Part shown: positions 42,620 to 54,350 of the stretch, one piece after another
Position numbering within the stretch: the first letter of the stretch is position 1
Layout: each line of letters opens with the position of its first letter
DNA from: Prorocentrum cordatum
Taxonomy: Eukaryota > Sar > Dinophyceae > Prorocentrales > Prorocentraceae
Reading direction: 5' to 3'
Assembly: GCA_963575745.1 (NCBI GenBank)
Contig: CAUYUJ010015717.1
Coordinates: 16,001-80,000, forward strand
Length of the DNA stretch: 64,000 nt
Notes under the pieces: model-generated
Told to the model about the DNA's origin: nothing
Database searches by the model: none
The model's input: only the letters and a program-made list of their open reading frames with translations
Program-made: the position numbers and the translations under genes

Positions 42620-43760
42620 CATGGTTACGCCTCGAGTGGCAGCTGCAAGGCATGTAGAGACATTGGCACACTTCACCATCGCCACTGGGGATGCCGCAGC
42701 ACGTATGCGGTCCACGGGCTCTCGGTGGACGAGCCTTATACTTGAAGGCCAGGATGGCGTCGTCGGCCGACCCGCTCTGGACAAGGGCCTTGCTGCCGAG
42801 GCGGCTGCCCTGCCCAGGCAGGAGGGGCGACTCAGACCTGTGGTGCTGTGGGCTGGGCGACGTCAACGGGATGGCCACTGGCGCGGTCTACATACTGCGA
42901 CAGCAGCTGCCCTCCCGTCGGTGTCGGTGCGTTGGAAGAGCTCTCTTGAGGGGCAGCGGATTCCTCCGTCTCCATTGCTTGTGTGCGTTGAAAAAACAAG
43001 CAGCTGCTACCGCAAGCGGTACGGGCCAGACGCGACCCGATTCCGAGTTGGCTGGGGCGTCGCAGTGCCCAGGCAGGGCCAGGCCGTGGTCGGCCACTGC
43101 GGCGCGCTGCCTGCCCCTGTCCAGGCGTCACCGCGAGCGGAGTTTTGGGGCGGCCCTGCAGGTGCTGCAGGTCGCAGCCCCGCCAATGGTGCTCTGCACC
43201 GGCCACCTCCCCCTTGTGCTCGGCTTCGGGGAGGGCGTGCCGTGGGCTGCAGCGGCTGGCAGGCCGAACCGCGACGTGTGGCCCCGCATCTTGGCCAAGA
43301 TCGAGGACCTCGGCGGCATGGGGTGCGTTTCCAGTACGTGGAAGGCCACACGGCAGCAGGCATCCACAATCACGGCAACGATTGGGCGGACACCATGGCC
43401 TCCTCGGTACCAAGCTGCACGCCGCCACCGTCGCCGCGAACTGCACCGTCCACGAGCTGCTCGGGAAGATTCGGCAAGTCGAGTGCCACGTCGCCAACGT
43501 CAACGCGGCCATGGCGGACGGCGCGGTGATGGATTACAGGCAGGGGGCGCCAGACGGCAGGCGCAAGGGCAAGCGGGCCAGCCGCAAGCCGCGCGAGCCG
43601 CAGTCGCACTTCAGGCACTCCTTTTTCCCCGTCAGCAAGCTGTGGAGGTGCGCATGGTGCCGCGCAAATGCGTTAACCAGCAGGGGGCGCAGGAAGCTCG
43701 AGCGTCAACACTGCATCGCGAGCGGCCTGTTCGAGAAGTGCCTGCTCGACCAAGGCAAGA
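42620..43760 (+). pseudogene. LINE-like element relic: RNase H and Cys-rich tail
   Basis: Four frame pieces: FRVGWGVAVPRQGQAVVGHC and QASPRAEFWGG (RNase H strand with Glu); PPMVLCTGHLPLVLGFGEG and NRDVWPRILAKIEDLGGMG (CTG where CTD is usual, so a catalytic Asp is lost); VRFQYVEGHTAAG and NHGNDWADTMA (VEGH and the ND-x-AD motif); and HFRHSFFPVSKLWRCAWCRA with RKLERQHC (WxCxxC tail). Frameshifts near 43150, 43320 and 43400. Identified from RNase H motif order. Confidence 0.65.
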
Positions 43761-44489
43761 GCGACCAGGACCTGAGACACCACCGCAATCTGAGCGCCAG
43801 CGACAAGCGTGAGCTCGGCACGAGCTCGACTTCGACGGCACTGGCAGGCCGCCCAAGCGCCACAAGAGCACGCAGTCGACACCATCAAGTCCTGCCTGAA
43901 GCGCACCTGCCCTGACGACCGCAACGAGAAGGATGCGGAGGACTACGCGAGGACCCGCTTCGACGACACCAGCCCGGCGACGAGCACCGTTCCGGGGGCG
44001 ATCGTGTCGGCGACCGTGTTGGGGACATGCGCGGCTTCTGTCGGACGACCACCTGGGCGAGGACAGCCCCCGGGCCCCCCCGACCACCAAGCAGCAGGCG
44101 GTCGTCGGGCTAGCACCTTTTCGAGGAGACCCGCCATCAGACCGAGTGGGGAGGGCACGCTGTCCCGCCGCCGACCAAGGCGCCGAGGCTGGAGGCGCAG
44201 CTGGGGGCGCCGCCTGCCAAGCGCGCCCGTGGGGCAGAAGCCAATCGGGCAGATCGGATGACGCCGACAGAGCTGCGGCCTGGCCCGAAAAAACTGATCG
44301 AAAATATTCAAAATATGTTTCGAATGATACTTGGCACATACAAGCTCGTTGAAATCGATCATATTGTCTTTGGCGCACAACGCTTCAACAAACTCGACCA
44401 TAAGGTATGAAACTCAATGTCGCGTGGAAACTAAATCGATCCCAAATGCAAATGCAATCTAGAAATTGATTAGTGATCGTGATATCAAT

Positions 44490-44690
44490 CGATTCCTGCT
44501 GGTGCTCCGCCAGCAGCCAGCCGCACGGGGGGCACAGGCTGCTCGTAGGAGGCGGCATGGTCGGGTGCATCAGCTGCGGCATGTACGGCACGAGCTCGCG
44601 CTGCGGGCTGTTGACGGCATGCCGGCCTGAGGATAGCACCAGTGGGAGCCTTCGCAGGAGGAGGATAACCATTCGCTGAGGGTCGCCACC
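44490..44690 (+). pseudogene. LINE-like element tail fragment (Cys-rich)
   Basis: SQPHGGHRLLVGGGMVGCIS, CGMYGTSSRCGLLTAC then SGSLRRRR follow the HxL...CxxCGxY...L..C tail pattern of dinoflagellate LINE-like proteins. It is a second tail about 0.9 kb after the first, so a different element or a duplicated end. Confidence 0.45.
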
Positions 44691-45099
44691 CAACGAGGGA
44701 GGCCAGCTTTGATGTGCCAAGGCTGGTGCGCGTAGGCGACCCTGAGATCGCCTGGCTGCAGCTCACGTGATCCGCGCAGTGTGGAGGTCTTCACTGTTGA
44801 AACCTCCCCACAGTCTGCGCAAGCGTGCAGGTTTTCTGCCCGTGCCGCTGGCTGAGGCACGCCTCGCCTCCTACCTGTCTGAACGTGGTCAGTCCCCTGC
44901 GTCGGTGAGGATGAGTTCGTGGACCCTCTTGAGTGCTGTGCCGCGCGGGTATAGCCTTGTCAGGGCCAAGGTAGGTTTGCATGGCGGCAGTACCTGGTAG
45001 ACGGGGGTGGTAAGGGGGGGCTCTCTCTCTCTCTCTCTCTCTCACTTTTCCTGACTCAGTCGGCCTCGTCACGTTATGTATACCGCGGTCCCGATCGTC

Positions 45100-45158
45100 A
45101 TCTTCAGCATCGTCAGCACCATCCTCACCACCACCATCATCATCAACAGGATTAGCCA

Positions 45159-45241
<83 letters not shown>

Positions 45242-45467
45242 GCATCAGCATCAGCATCATCATCATAATCATCGCCATCATCATCACCATCATCATCACC
45301 AATAATATCATCATCACCATCACCATCATCATCGACATCGTCATCGTCACCATCATCGTCCTCATCATCCTCATCATGATCCTCAGCCTCATCGTCATCG
45401 TCATCGTCAGCATCATCTTCATCGTCATCATCATGATATTCGTCATCATCTGCATCATCATAATCAT

Positions 45468-45498
<31 letters not shown>

Positions 45499-45502
45499 AT
45501 CG

Positions 45503-45573
<71 letters not shown>

Positions 45574-45661
45574 GTCATCGTCATCGTCATCGTCGTCATC
45601 ATCATCATCATCATGATCAGCATCATCATCATCATCAGCATCATCATCATCATCATCATCA

Positions 45662-45701
<40 letters not shown>

Positions 45702-45745
45702 TGTCATCATTATCATCATCGTCATCAGCATCATCATCCTCCATC
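45100..45745 (+). repeat. (CAT)n microsatellite, ~0.6 kb
   Basis: CATCATCATC with CAGCAG, CGT and AAT interruptions; minus-strand frames read as poly-Asp and are false. Confidence 0.95.
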
Positions 45746-45934
45746 ATCGACCCTGCTTTCTTCGCCACGCGCAGATACTCCTGGAATTGCTCCAGTGCCC
45801 GTTTTTCGTCGCCACGACCAGGTTCGCCTCGTAGATATCCGATGCCCGCTCATCGTCGCCACGGCTGCATTCGCTTCGGTGCGCCCCAGGAAAGGTCTGG
45901 GTAGCAGCGGTATGAGTATCTCTCCGTCCCCCAG

Positions 45935-46053
45935 GAACCGCGTCGTGAAGCACGAGGGGCCCCCTTCTGGGGGGACCGCCAGCGAGCTCGGGTCCGACGC
46001 GAGCTACGAGGTGGTGTGGATGCCCACTGACCGCGATGGGGAGGAGGCCGTGC
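45935..46053 (+). CDS. Exon 18: Fn3-like domain, middle
   Basis: The acceptor CTCTCCGTCCCCCAG precedes NRVVKHEGPPSGGTASELGS, DASYEVVWMPTDRDGEEAV. SYEVVWMP is a central Fn3 strand. The right end is a GC donor at 46054 (phase 1, fits exon 19) or a GT donor at 46062 (phase 0, does not fit). Confidence 0.6.
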
Positions 46054-46139
46054 GCGGGAGGGTGAATGGTGACCGTGGTGGCGGAGGCGGATGAGGCGGA
46101 TGAGGGAGGACGAGAGGATCACAATGTGGAGGAAAACGA

Positions 46140-46173
46140 GGGGGAGGAGGAGGAGGAGGAGGAGGAGGAGGAG

Positions 46174-46215
<42 letters not shown>

Positions 46216-46700
46216 GAGGAGGAGGGCGACGCCAGCAACGATAACGACGACGACGACGCGAAGGTGATAGAGGAGACGGAAGAGTGAGGAGAGGAGAGGG
46301 GAGAGGTGATAGAAAGAGAAAGTAGTATCGAGGAGGAGCAGGAGGAGGAGGAGGAGGAGGAGGAGGAGGAGGAGCATTATATTAGCCAGTAGGGGAGATG
46401 AGGATGAGGATAAAGATGAGGGCGTGAAGAGGGGGAGGAGGAGGAGGGGAGGAGGAGGAGGGAGGAGGAGGAGGAGGAGGGAGGAGGAGGAGGAGGAGGA
46501 GGAGCGGGGCGAGCATGAGTGCGAGGATGAGGAGGAGTGGGAGGAGGAGGAGGAGGAGGAGGAGGAGGAGGAGGAGGAGGTTCGCAGCAGGCGAAGGGAG
46601 AGGAGGGGGAGAAGGATTCGGAGGAAGAAGAGGAGGAGGAGGAGGAGGAGGAGGAGGGATGAGGATTTCGAGCAGTTCGTTGATACGGAGAAGCTGCGAT
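46140..46700 (+). repeat. (GGA)n / (GAC)n microsatellite
   Basis: GAGGAGGAGG with a GACGAG block at 46178-46215 and GGGAGGA variants. Confidence 0.95.
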
Positions 46701-46864
46701 GAGCGGCCTTGCCTGCATGAGTGGCAGTTTGCGTATGCGTAAACAGGATTGCTCCGTCGTCCAGCCGTAGCGCGCAGGAGGGAGGGGGAAGGGGAGGTTA
46801 GGAGGAGGGAGGAGGGTTGCCACACCCCCCGTGATCCGAACTTCTCCTCGTCCTGTCGTCTCAG

Positions 46865-46936
46865 CCCTGGAGGCCGGCCTGCTGAGGGACCTGGCCGGCA
46901 ACCCCGTCACCGCCTGCGGCCTCTACCACGACGTCG
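46865..46936 (+). CDS. Exon 19: Fn3-like domain, Cys strand
   Basis: After the pyrimidine tract CTTCTCCTCGTCCTGTCGTC and TCAG, reads LEAGLLRDLAGNPVTACGLY then HDV. NPVTACGLYHD resembles the TxCGL loop of NDNF-like Fn3 domains (recall). The GC donor at 46937 leaves phase 1, which fits the micro-exon at 47394. Confidence 0.5.
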
Positions 46937-47393
46937 GCGGGCTCTCGCCCCACCTGGCCTGTCTCCTCCCTCCGCTTTCCCTCCTCCTCCCTCCCGGAAG
47001 AAAGGACAGCGACACCACCACCACGTGGTGCGACCTCCAGCGAGGCGTTGCACGATGCCTCCCAAGCAGGGGCACAGGGGCGGGGCTGTCTTGAGCGGGG
47101 AGGGGGCACCGCACTACCAAGAGGACCCCCGCCTGACTCCTCGCGCTGCTGGTGGTGTTGTCGCTGCTCCTGGTTCCGAGTCCTCCTGCTGCTGCATCCT
47201 CCTGCTCCCTCCAGCTCCTCCCGACGACGATAGTCCATTTTCTGGGCGGCTCTTTGTCCTTCTTGAACTCCTACGTGGACTCCAGGGAGTGTCTCCAGGC
47301 ACCTCCAGAGGCTGGAGGGAGGAGGATGGAGATCACTCCTCCTCACCATCCTTCCTTCTCCTTTCTCCCCTCTCTCCGCGCGGCTGGTGCCAG

Positions 47394-47430
47394 AGGTGCG
47401 CCTTGTGGCCTTCCAAGCGGCCCCATACAA
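47394..47430 (+). CDS. Candidate micro-exon of 37 bases
   Basis: Preceded by a long pyrimidine tract (47350-47380) and CAG, followed by a full GTGAGT donor. Reads E-VRLVAFQAAPY plus two bases; joined to exon 19 it gives YHDVEVRLVAFQAAPY in one frame. Small size keeps this tentative. Confidence 0.4.
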
Positions 47431-48099
47431 GTGAGTTCACTGCCTCTGTGCACGTCTGCCTCCGAGCACCGGCTGGCGGCCGAGCCTCGGCTGCTGGCAG
47501 GGGCAGCACCCGCGACCGTGCCGGCGCTACTGGCGCGGCGGCCTCCTGCGCAACAGGCAGCCCGCAGCGGGCCGAAGCGCGGACGGGAACGCGGCCGCAG
47601 CGGGCGCAGATCCCCGACGCGGGGCTCCACGGCCTCCTCCGCTTCGCACACGGCATGCGCCCCAGGCGCCGCCCGCGGCCATGGCGCGCGCGAGTGCCGA
47701 CTCACGCGCCGCACGCGGAAATACGAACTTGTTGGGGCCAAGGAAGGGCTTTGGTTTCCGAGCCACTCCTTCGGCCCAGGTCGGATAACTTCCTGGCCGT
47801 CCGTAGATAGAAAAGCCCCTTCGTCTCCAACTTGGCTTACGTCTCGCGGGCGCCGCTACACGCGTCGCGCTCGCCGCGCCCAAGGCGCTGCTGCGCAAGC
47901 TGGAGCCATGCATCCCGGTGACGACCCTAGAAGCCGTCGCCGACTGCGGTGCAGGCAAGACGCCGATGTGGGGACCATTGTGGATTCAGAGGGGCGAGGC
48001 CCTGGCTTTCGGGCCGCTCCTGGGGTCCAGGCCAGGGCATCTCTTCTTGGCCAGGGCTCGCCAGGGCAAGAGGATGCCCGTTCGCCTCCTGTGCGAGGA

Positions 48100-48200
48100 C
48101 CCCTATACGGTGATTGTCACAATCACCGTGCTACGCATAGGGGATCGCCACACCGCTGAAGCACGATCAGATTGTGTTTCATCGGTGTGGCGATCCTGGA
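48100..48200. repeat. Two adjacent short palindromes
   Basis: ACGGTGATTGT / ACAATCACCGT (48108-48130, 1-base loop) and GGATCGCCACACCG / CGGTGTGGCGATCC (about 48141-48196). Confidence 0.75.
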
Positions 48201-48280
48201 GGAGATGCTTTTTATCATGTGGTCCGTGACGGGGGGTCGGCCCGCCCCGCCCCCCCTGCTCATGACTGTACCGAGCCTAC

Positions 48281-48440
48281 GCTTGAGTCGGGCGTGTCCC
48301 CCTGCAGGAGGAGTATTCAAACATAGGTTAAAACATACGGTAACAAAAAACTATGTTAGGGTATTTGGGGAGTATTTGTTGATTATGTGTTTTACTTGTC
48401 GTCCAAACTCCGCCTGTAGGAGGACACGCCCGACCTAAGC
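48281..48440. mobile_element. MITE-like element, 34-bp terminal inverted repeats
   Basis: Left arm 48281-48314 and right arm 48407-48440 are inverted repeats sharing GTCGGGCGTGTCC and GGAGT with about five mismatches. The interior is AT-rich and noncoding. Confidence 0.75.
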
Positions 48441-48554
48441 CGACGCTGGGGGGGGATAACGGGTCTTAAACCAAGAGCCCTGGAACATGCAGCGTTCAGG
48501 TCAATTTGCTAACAACCGTGCAAGTGCATCTGACATCTGACTCAGGACCTTCGG

Positions 48555-48800
48555 GAGAAACTGTCCCCTGGTGGTGGCGGCCATGCGAACATCGATTTTG
48601 TTTGTGGCAGCCTTGCGCAAGGATTTTCGTTGCGAAGGCCTTACAAAACAATGTCCCTTTGCAACGGTCTTACAACATGACATCTTTGGCGGCCTGGCAC
48701 AATGATTTTCTGGGGGGCGGTCTTACACAAGGATTTTCTGTTGCGGCCCGAAGAAAGGATTTCATTTTGTGGGTGATGCAGGAGGAAACCAAGGAACGAC
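48555..48800 (+). repeat. Degenerate repeat, GCAAGGATTTTC unit
   Basis: Five or so ~40-50 bp units carrying GGC(G/A)GCC(T/A)TGCGCAAGGA and GATTTTCTG/GTTGC words. Confidence 0.6.
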
Positions 48801-48994
48801 AACAAACAAATGCAACATCCAATGAATTTATGACGAATGCAATGTTTTCCATGATTTTGGTGCCGGAGGCTGCAGAAATATGAAAACACAACGTCTTCAA
48901 TCATCAGAACTCGGAAAAAGCTTGTTCTGTGGACGCTGGGAAAGGGGGTGGCGGGTTCGAACCCGAGGGGAGGACCCCCTGCGATGCAGGGTGG

Positions 48995-49210
48995 GGGGGG
49001 TCGAACGGAGGAGGAGGAGGAGGAGGAGGAGGAGGAGGGAGGATGGGGAATGAGGAGGAGGAGGAGGAAGGAGAAGGAAGATGGAAGAATGGGGAAGGGG
49101 GAGTAGGAGGAGGAGGAGGAGGAGGAGGAGGGGGAGTAGGGGGAGGATGAGGAGGAGGAGGAGGAGGAGGAGGAGAAGGAGGAGGAGGAAGAGGAGGAGG
49201 AGGAGGACCG
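48995..49210 (+). repeat. (GGA)n microsatellite
   Basis: GGAGGAGGAGG with AAG and GTA interruptions. Confidence 0.95.
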
Positions 49211-49295
49211 CTTCTGATTCGTCCGCTTTTGTTTCGTCCTCTTTTGTTTCGTCTGCTTTTATTTTTTTTGTCCGCCCTTGCTTTGAGTGATTCGT

Positions 49296-49565
49296 GTGGA
49301 AGCTGGCGGGATGAAAACCGGATGAACTTGAGCTGGGCGAATGAAAACCAGATGAATTTAAACCTGGCGAATTAAAACCGGATGAATGTTATACCGGACG
49401 AATTGAAACCATATTTTTTCAAACGCCGAATTAAAACGGGATGACTTTGCACTGGACGAATTCACACCATATGAATTTTAAACGGACGAACTAGAACCAG
49501 ACAATTTCTAACCTGGCGAATTGAAACCGGATGAATTTGAACCGGGCGCATTAATATAGGATGTC
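49296..49565 (+). repeat. AT-richer minisatellite, unit ~34 bp
   Basis: About eight units of GGCGAATTAAAACCGGATGA then ATTTAAACC-like bases. Confidence 0.85.
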
Positions 49566-49711
49566 GTTGTTGTTTTGATTGTTCCCCCACTCTATGAGGC
49601 CGCCCTTGTTCGGAGACAATTCTCGAGCCTCCTCCTCCCGATTTTCCTCTTCTCAGCCTGGCAGGCGCTGGCGCGACTGGCTCAGCTAGCCCGTAGGAGT
49701 GAGCCGTCGCC

Positions 49712-49828
49712 AGAGTGACCTGGTGCGGGTCCGCTGGCGTCCCCCGATCGCCGAAGGCGATGGGAAGGCAGCTTGCACCCCGACGCGCGCCCTCAACGCC
49801 GCGCACCGAAGGTTATTCTTGCGGCCAG
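49712..49828 (+). CDS. Exon 20: candidate Fn3-like exon
   Basis: Reads SDLVRVRWRPPIAEGDGKAA then CTPTRALNAAHRRLFLRP, ending at a GC donor where a family B repeat begins. VRVRWRPP is Fn3-like. The acceptor (GTCGCCAG at 49711) is weak and phase to exon 19/micro-exon was not resolved. Confidence 0.4.
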
Positions 49829-49972
49829 GCACGCCTAGGACAAAAACAACTCGCTCCAGAGCGCTCCGGACGGCCCGCGGCCCGACACATCCTCCAACCC
49901 CGCCACCTCTCGGAGCTTCCCGATTTGTCTCAGTCCAGTTTGATCGTTGTCATGGCCTCATCTTGGCTGGCG
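49829..49972 (+). mobile_element. Introner family B, copy 3, eroded 3' end
   Basis: Begins GCACGCCTAGG, shares CTCGCTCCAGAGCGCTC, GGCCCGCGG, ACATCCTCCA and TCATGGCCTCATCTTGG with copies 1 and 2. The terminal AG is lost (CTTGG); an internal CTCAG at 49933 could serve and would keep frame with VQFDRCHGLILAGATG. Confidence 0.6.
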
Positions 49973-50244
49973 CGACTGGCGCCGCATCCCCCCTGGTGCA
50001 AGGGGTGCCGGAAGGGCCAGCGCACCTCCCTTCGCCGCCCTCGGCGCGTCCCAGGGCCCCGCGCGTAAGTGGCTCTGGCGATGCGCGCCTCGCCTCCGAC
50101 GGCTGGAGCTGGTCAGTGCGGCGCCCCTCACGTGCGTGAGACCAGGATCTCGAGCCTGGCAAACCAAGCAGTGGCAGGGAGTGTAGGGCCTGGACTACGT
50201 AGAAAACAGCACATGCGAGTGACAACGATCCGATGCTTCTGCGC

Positions 50245-50735
<491 letters not shown>

Positions 50736-50879
50736 TTCTCATGTCTGAAGAATAATTATTGTTGATCTCCCCCACCGGTGCATACTGTTTTTTCTCAATC
50801 AAAGTGTGCCCCTCGCCGCTCGCACCCTGTTTTTTGATAGGGAAAGTCTTCCTGCTCAAACTGGGCCCTTGGCCCCCGG

Positions 50880-51100
50880 GTTACAACAACAACGGCTCCC
50901 GCCTGAGACTTCCTTACAATTTAGCCAGGACCCCCGCTCCCGCCCGAGACTTCCTCGCATTTTATTCAGGAATCGCGCTCTCGCTTGGGATTTCCTGGCA
51001 ATTCATTCAGGAATCGCTCTCCTGGCGCTCTGGAGTCGCGCTCTCGCTGGAGACTTATTTGCAACTTACTGAAGAATGGCCTTGCGTTTGAATTTCCTGC
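50880..51100 (+). repeat. Minisatellite, unit ~58 bp, ~4 copies
   Basis: Units with GAGACTTCCT, CAATTTA/CATTTTATT, CAGGA and CGCGCTCTCGC words. Confidence 0.7.
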
Positions 51101-51164
51101 AATTTGCCCAAGCGCCGCGCTTCCGACACCCAGGCACCCAGGAGTCGCGCCCGTTGTGGCCCCA

Positions 51165-51400
51165 TGTGCGTGCCCTTCGTGGCTCCGCTGTCGCCATTTG
51201 TGTCCCCCTCATTGTCCTACGCGGCCCAGTTGCTACCCTCAGTGGCCCCATAGTTGCCTTCTGTGGCCCCGCATTATCTGCACTTCGTGGCCCCCGCTCG
51301 TTCGTGCTCTTCGTGGCCCCATACGCATTCCCTTCGTGTCCCCGCTGTCGCCCTTCGTGGCCTACTTCGTGCCCTTCGTGGCCCTGCTGTCGTTCTCTCT
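51165..51400 (+). repeat. Repeats of CTTCGTGGCCCC
   Basis: CTTCGTGGCCCC or close variants recur about every 20-45 bases. The same word marks the 112-bp minisatellite at 10325-11015. Confidence 0.6.
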
Positions 51401-51719
51401 CGCTCTCGCTTTCGCTCGTCGTCGCCGTCGTCGTCGCCGTCGTCTTCGACGTCGTCGTCGTCGTCGTCGTGGTCGGTCCCCTGTCCGTCCCTCTTGGGGT
51501 CGGGTCGACGGTCCGCGGCCGCCCCGCCGATCAGCGCTGCCGCTGGCCAGGCCGACGGTCCGCGGCCGCCCCGCCGCTTGCCAGGGCCCGGCGTGCAGGA
51601 AAGAAAGGTATACCCCCCAAAAGGGGTTCGATCGAAGACGAAGAGGGCGGGTATCGAGGGTTTGGGAAATACGCGTTATTGGACACTCGAGCATATAAGG
51701 GCGAACAGTCTTAAAACTA

Positions 51720-51778
51720 TTGTTGTTGGTGTTGTTGGTGTTGTTGGTGTTGTTGTTGTTGTTGCTGTTGCTGTTGCT

Positions 51779-51809
<31 letters not shown>

Positions 51810-51820
51810 GTGGTGGTGTT

Positions 51821-51909
<89 letters not shown>

Positions 51910-52005
51910 GTGTGTGTTGTGTGCTGGTTGTGTTGTGGGTGTGTAGTGTGTGTTGGGTGTTGGGTGTTGTGTGTTGTGTGTTGTGTGTTGTGTGTTGTGT
52001 GTTTA
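51720..52005 (+). repeat. (TTG)n microsatellite
   Basis: GTTGTTGTTG with GCTGTTG and GGTGGTG blocks, then TGTGTTG words. Confidence 0.95.
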
Positions 52006-52714
52006 CCCTCTGGGCCATAGCGCGCGTCATGCCCCCCTTCTCCCCCACTCCTCACCCGCCACCCATACCGGAACGCTCCCACCCCTCCAGTGCGTCCCCA
52101 GCACTGCCGCAGCGCGTCCGGTACCACAGTCTGGTGGTGCCGCTCCACACGGCGGGGGAGCGGCGCCACGTTTATGCCCCCCTCCCCCTCCCTCCCTTTC
52201 CATGACGCCCGCTCTCGCCGCGAATGAACATGCTTCCCATGTAGGCGGAAGCGCCGCTGGAGGGCGAAATCGACCGCTTGGCACACAAAAGGCATCAGCA
52301 CCCGTGCAGGCTCGATTGCCCTGTCGATCGCGGGCTTGCTCTGGCTACGGCCTCCACGCCATGCCCCGATGGGCGCGGGCGGGCTCCTTAGTGGAGCGCG
52401 CACGGGTCTGGCTCCTCCGCCTCCATCTGCCCCTTGCCAGTTTCTTCCCCCTTCCTCGTTCCCCTCTCCCACTCTCCATCCCTCCTTCTTTAATTTCGAC
52501 CGACATTCGCTGGATGGCCATTGCGTTCGGAATCTGGTATACGCAGACGTCGAATGGGGGAAACATGCCTGAATTCGACGCGTGTGGCTATCAGCAAACA
52601 CCCTTCCGGATCACCTTGGCAGGCTAAGCGGGGAGAAGCGGTGCGAAGAGAGTGCGGAAAAATCGAGAGGTCTCCAGCCCTCCTCCGTCTGCCCGCCTTC
52701 CACATGCTACGAAG

Positions 52715-52828
52715 GTCAACAGGGGCGTTGCCAGCATCATGAATGTGAAGAGGGAGCTGACCGCCAGGATTGAAGGAGTGGAGCCTGGCAGGCAGTACCT
52801 CTTCAACGTCATCGCCAGGAGTCTCAAG
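52715..52828 (+). CDS. Exon 21: last Fn3-like strands
   Basis: After GCTACGAAG, reads VNRGVASIMNVKRELTARIE, GVEPGRQYLFNVIARSLK. The I-x-G-V-x-PG-x-x-Y-x-F-N-V pattern is the F-strand turn of Fn3 domains. Ends at a GC donor (GCGAGG) at 52829. No further exon or stop was recognised downstream, so the C-terminus of the protein is unknown. Confidence 0.6.
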
Positions 52829-53109
52829 GCGAGGGGGAGGGGGGGCATCAGTGGAGGAGGCCAAGGGGGTTCTCCAGGGAATACGGTCAGCCTAGCTACG
52901 AATAACGTTGTTTTTGGGAAAGGAGTTTTTGATTTACTATGCATGGATATGACACCTCGACAAAAGAAAGAGCGCGTTCTGTGGTCGCTTGCTTGGAGGG
53001 GGGGGGTGGAACCGGACCCCCCCCCCTGTATGGAGGGGGGGGGGGGGGTCGAACCCCCCCCCCCCCTTTCCCTACCTCTCCTCTCTCCCTCTCCTCGGGC
53101 CCGCGCCGG

Positions 53110-53915
53110 CGGCGGCGGCGGCTGGCGGCGGCGGCGGGGGCGCTGGTGTTTGTGGTAGTGGCGGTGGTGGTGGTGGTGAGGTGGTTTGTGGTGGTTGTGG
53201 TGGTTGTGGTGGGTTGTGCTGCTGGTAGTAGTTGTGGTGGTTGTGGCGATGCTGGTGGTGGTGTGTAGATTGTGGTGATGGTGGTGGTTGTGGTGGTGGG
53301 TTGTTGTATTGATGGTGGTGGTGGTGGTAGTGAGCTGTTGTGGTGGTGGTGGTGGCTGTGGTGGTGGTGGTGGTTGTGCGGTGGTTTGGTGGTGGTGGTG
53401 GTGGTGGGTTGAGGTGGTGATGGTGGTGGTCATGGTGGTGGTGGTGGTGACGTGGTGGTTTGGTGGAGGTGGTCGTGGTGGTGGGCTGTGGTGTTGGTGG
53501 TTGTGGTGCTGCTTCTGGTAGTGGGGCTGGTGCTGGTGCTGGTGGGTGGTGGGTGGTGGGTGGTGGTGATGGTGGTGATGGTGGTGGTGGTTGTGGTAGT
53601 GTTGTGGTCGTTCGTGGTGGTGGTGTTGGTGGTGGGTTGTGGTGATGGTGGTGGTTGTGGCGGTGGTGGTTATGGTGGTGGTAATGGTGTGGTGGTTTGT
53701 GGTGGTGGTGGTTGTTGTGGGTTGTGGTGGGTTGTGGTGGTGCTGGTGGTGGTGGCGTTTTTGGTGTTGGTGGTGGTGGTGAGGTGATTTGTGGTGATGG
53801 TGGTGGTTGTGGTGATGGTGGCTTGTGGTGGTTGTGGTGGTGGTGGCGGTGGTGGTGGTGGTATTGTGGTCTGTGGTGGCGGTGGTGGTGGTGGTGGTGG
53901 TGTGGCCTTCGGCTC
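53110..53915 (+). repeat. (TGG)n microsatellite, ~0.8 kb
   Basis: GGTGGTGGTGG with TTG, GAT and CTG interruptions; poly-His/Thr/Pro minus-strand frames are false. Confidence 0.95.
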
Positions 53916-54039
53916 TTCCCCACGTGTTTTGGCAAAGGGTTAAAGTTCTAATGGGTGCCTTTTGAGGTCTCGTCAGAAGGGTCTCGGCGGCATCTGAGGA
54001 GCATGCGAGGGCTCGATATGGCGATTTGCGTGTTCCCTT

Positions 54040-54200
54040 TGCGGCCTCTGGGCCCTCTCTGGTCATCGTCGCTGCGTCCCCGCCGCCAGCGCCGGCGCCG
54101 ACGCCGGCGCTGGGGGGGGTTTGAACCCCTCCGCCTCCTGGGCCCTCTCTGGTCATCGTCGCTGCGTTGGCGCTGCGGCGGCCGGCAGCGCCAGCGCCTG
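54040..54200 (+). repeat. Tandem duplication, ~93 bp
   Basis: CCTGGGCCCTCTCTGGTCAT then CGTCGCTGCGT occurs at about 54046 and 54138. Confidence 0.8.
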
Positions 54201-54229
54201 CGCCCGGGGCGGGGGTTTGGACCCCCCCC

Positions 54230-54350
54230 CTTTAGGAGGGGGTGGGGGATGTTCGCGAGGGGGGGGGGGGTGAGGGGGCAGGGGAGTCCCTTTTGTTCTG
54301 ATCGACGGCGCCGAGTGTTGGGGGGCGGGGGCCCCCCCCCGGCTCGAAAC
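54230..54350. repeat. G and C homopolymer-rich segment
   Basis: Runs of 8-10 G or C that can pair with each other; similar segment at 52990-53070. Confidence 0.7.

Noticed and set aside
45069-45768. Long minus-strand poly-Asp and poly-Met frames
   Set aside because: Translations of a (CAT)n microsatellite.
48950-48985. GGGTTCGAACCCG resembling a tRNA T-arm / B box
   Set aside because: No acceptor stem, D-arm or anticodon arm can be formed from the preceding ~60 bases.
52624-54156. 510-codon minus-strand frame rich in His, Thr and Pro
   Set aside because: It reads through the (TGG)n microsatellite; both flanks lack protein-like sequence on that strand, and exon 21 lies on the other strand.
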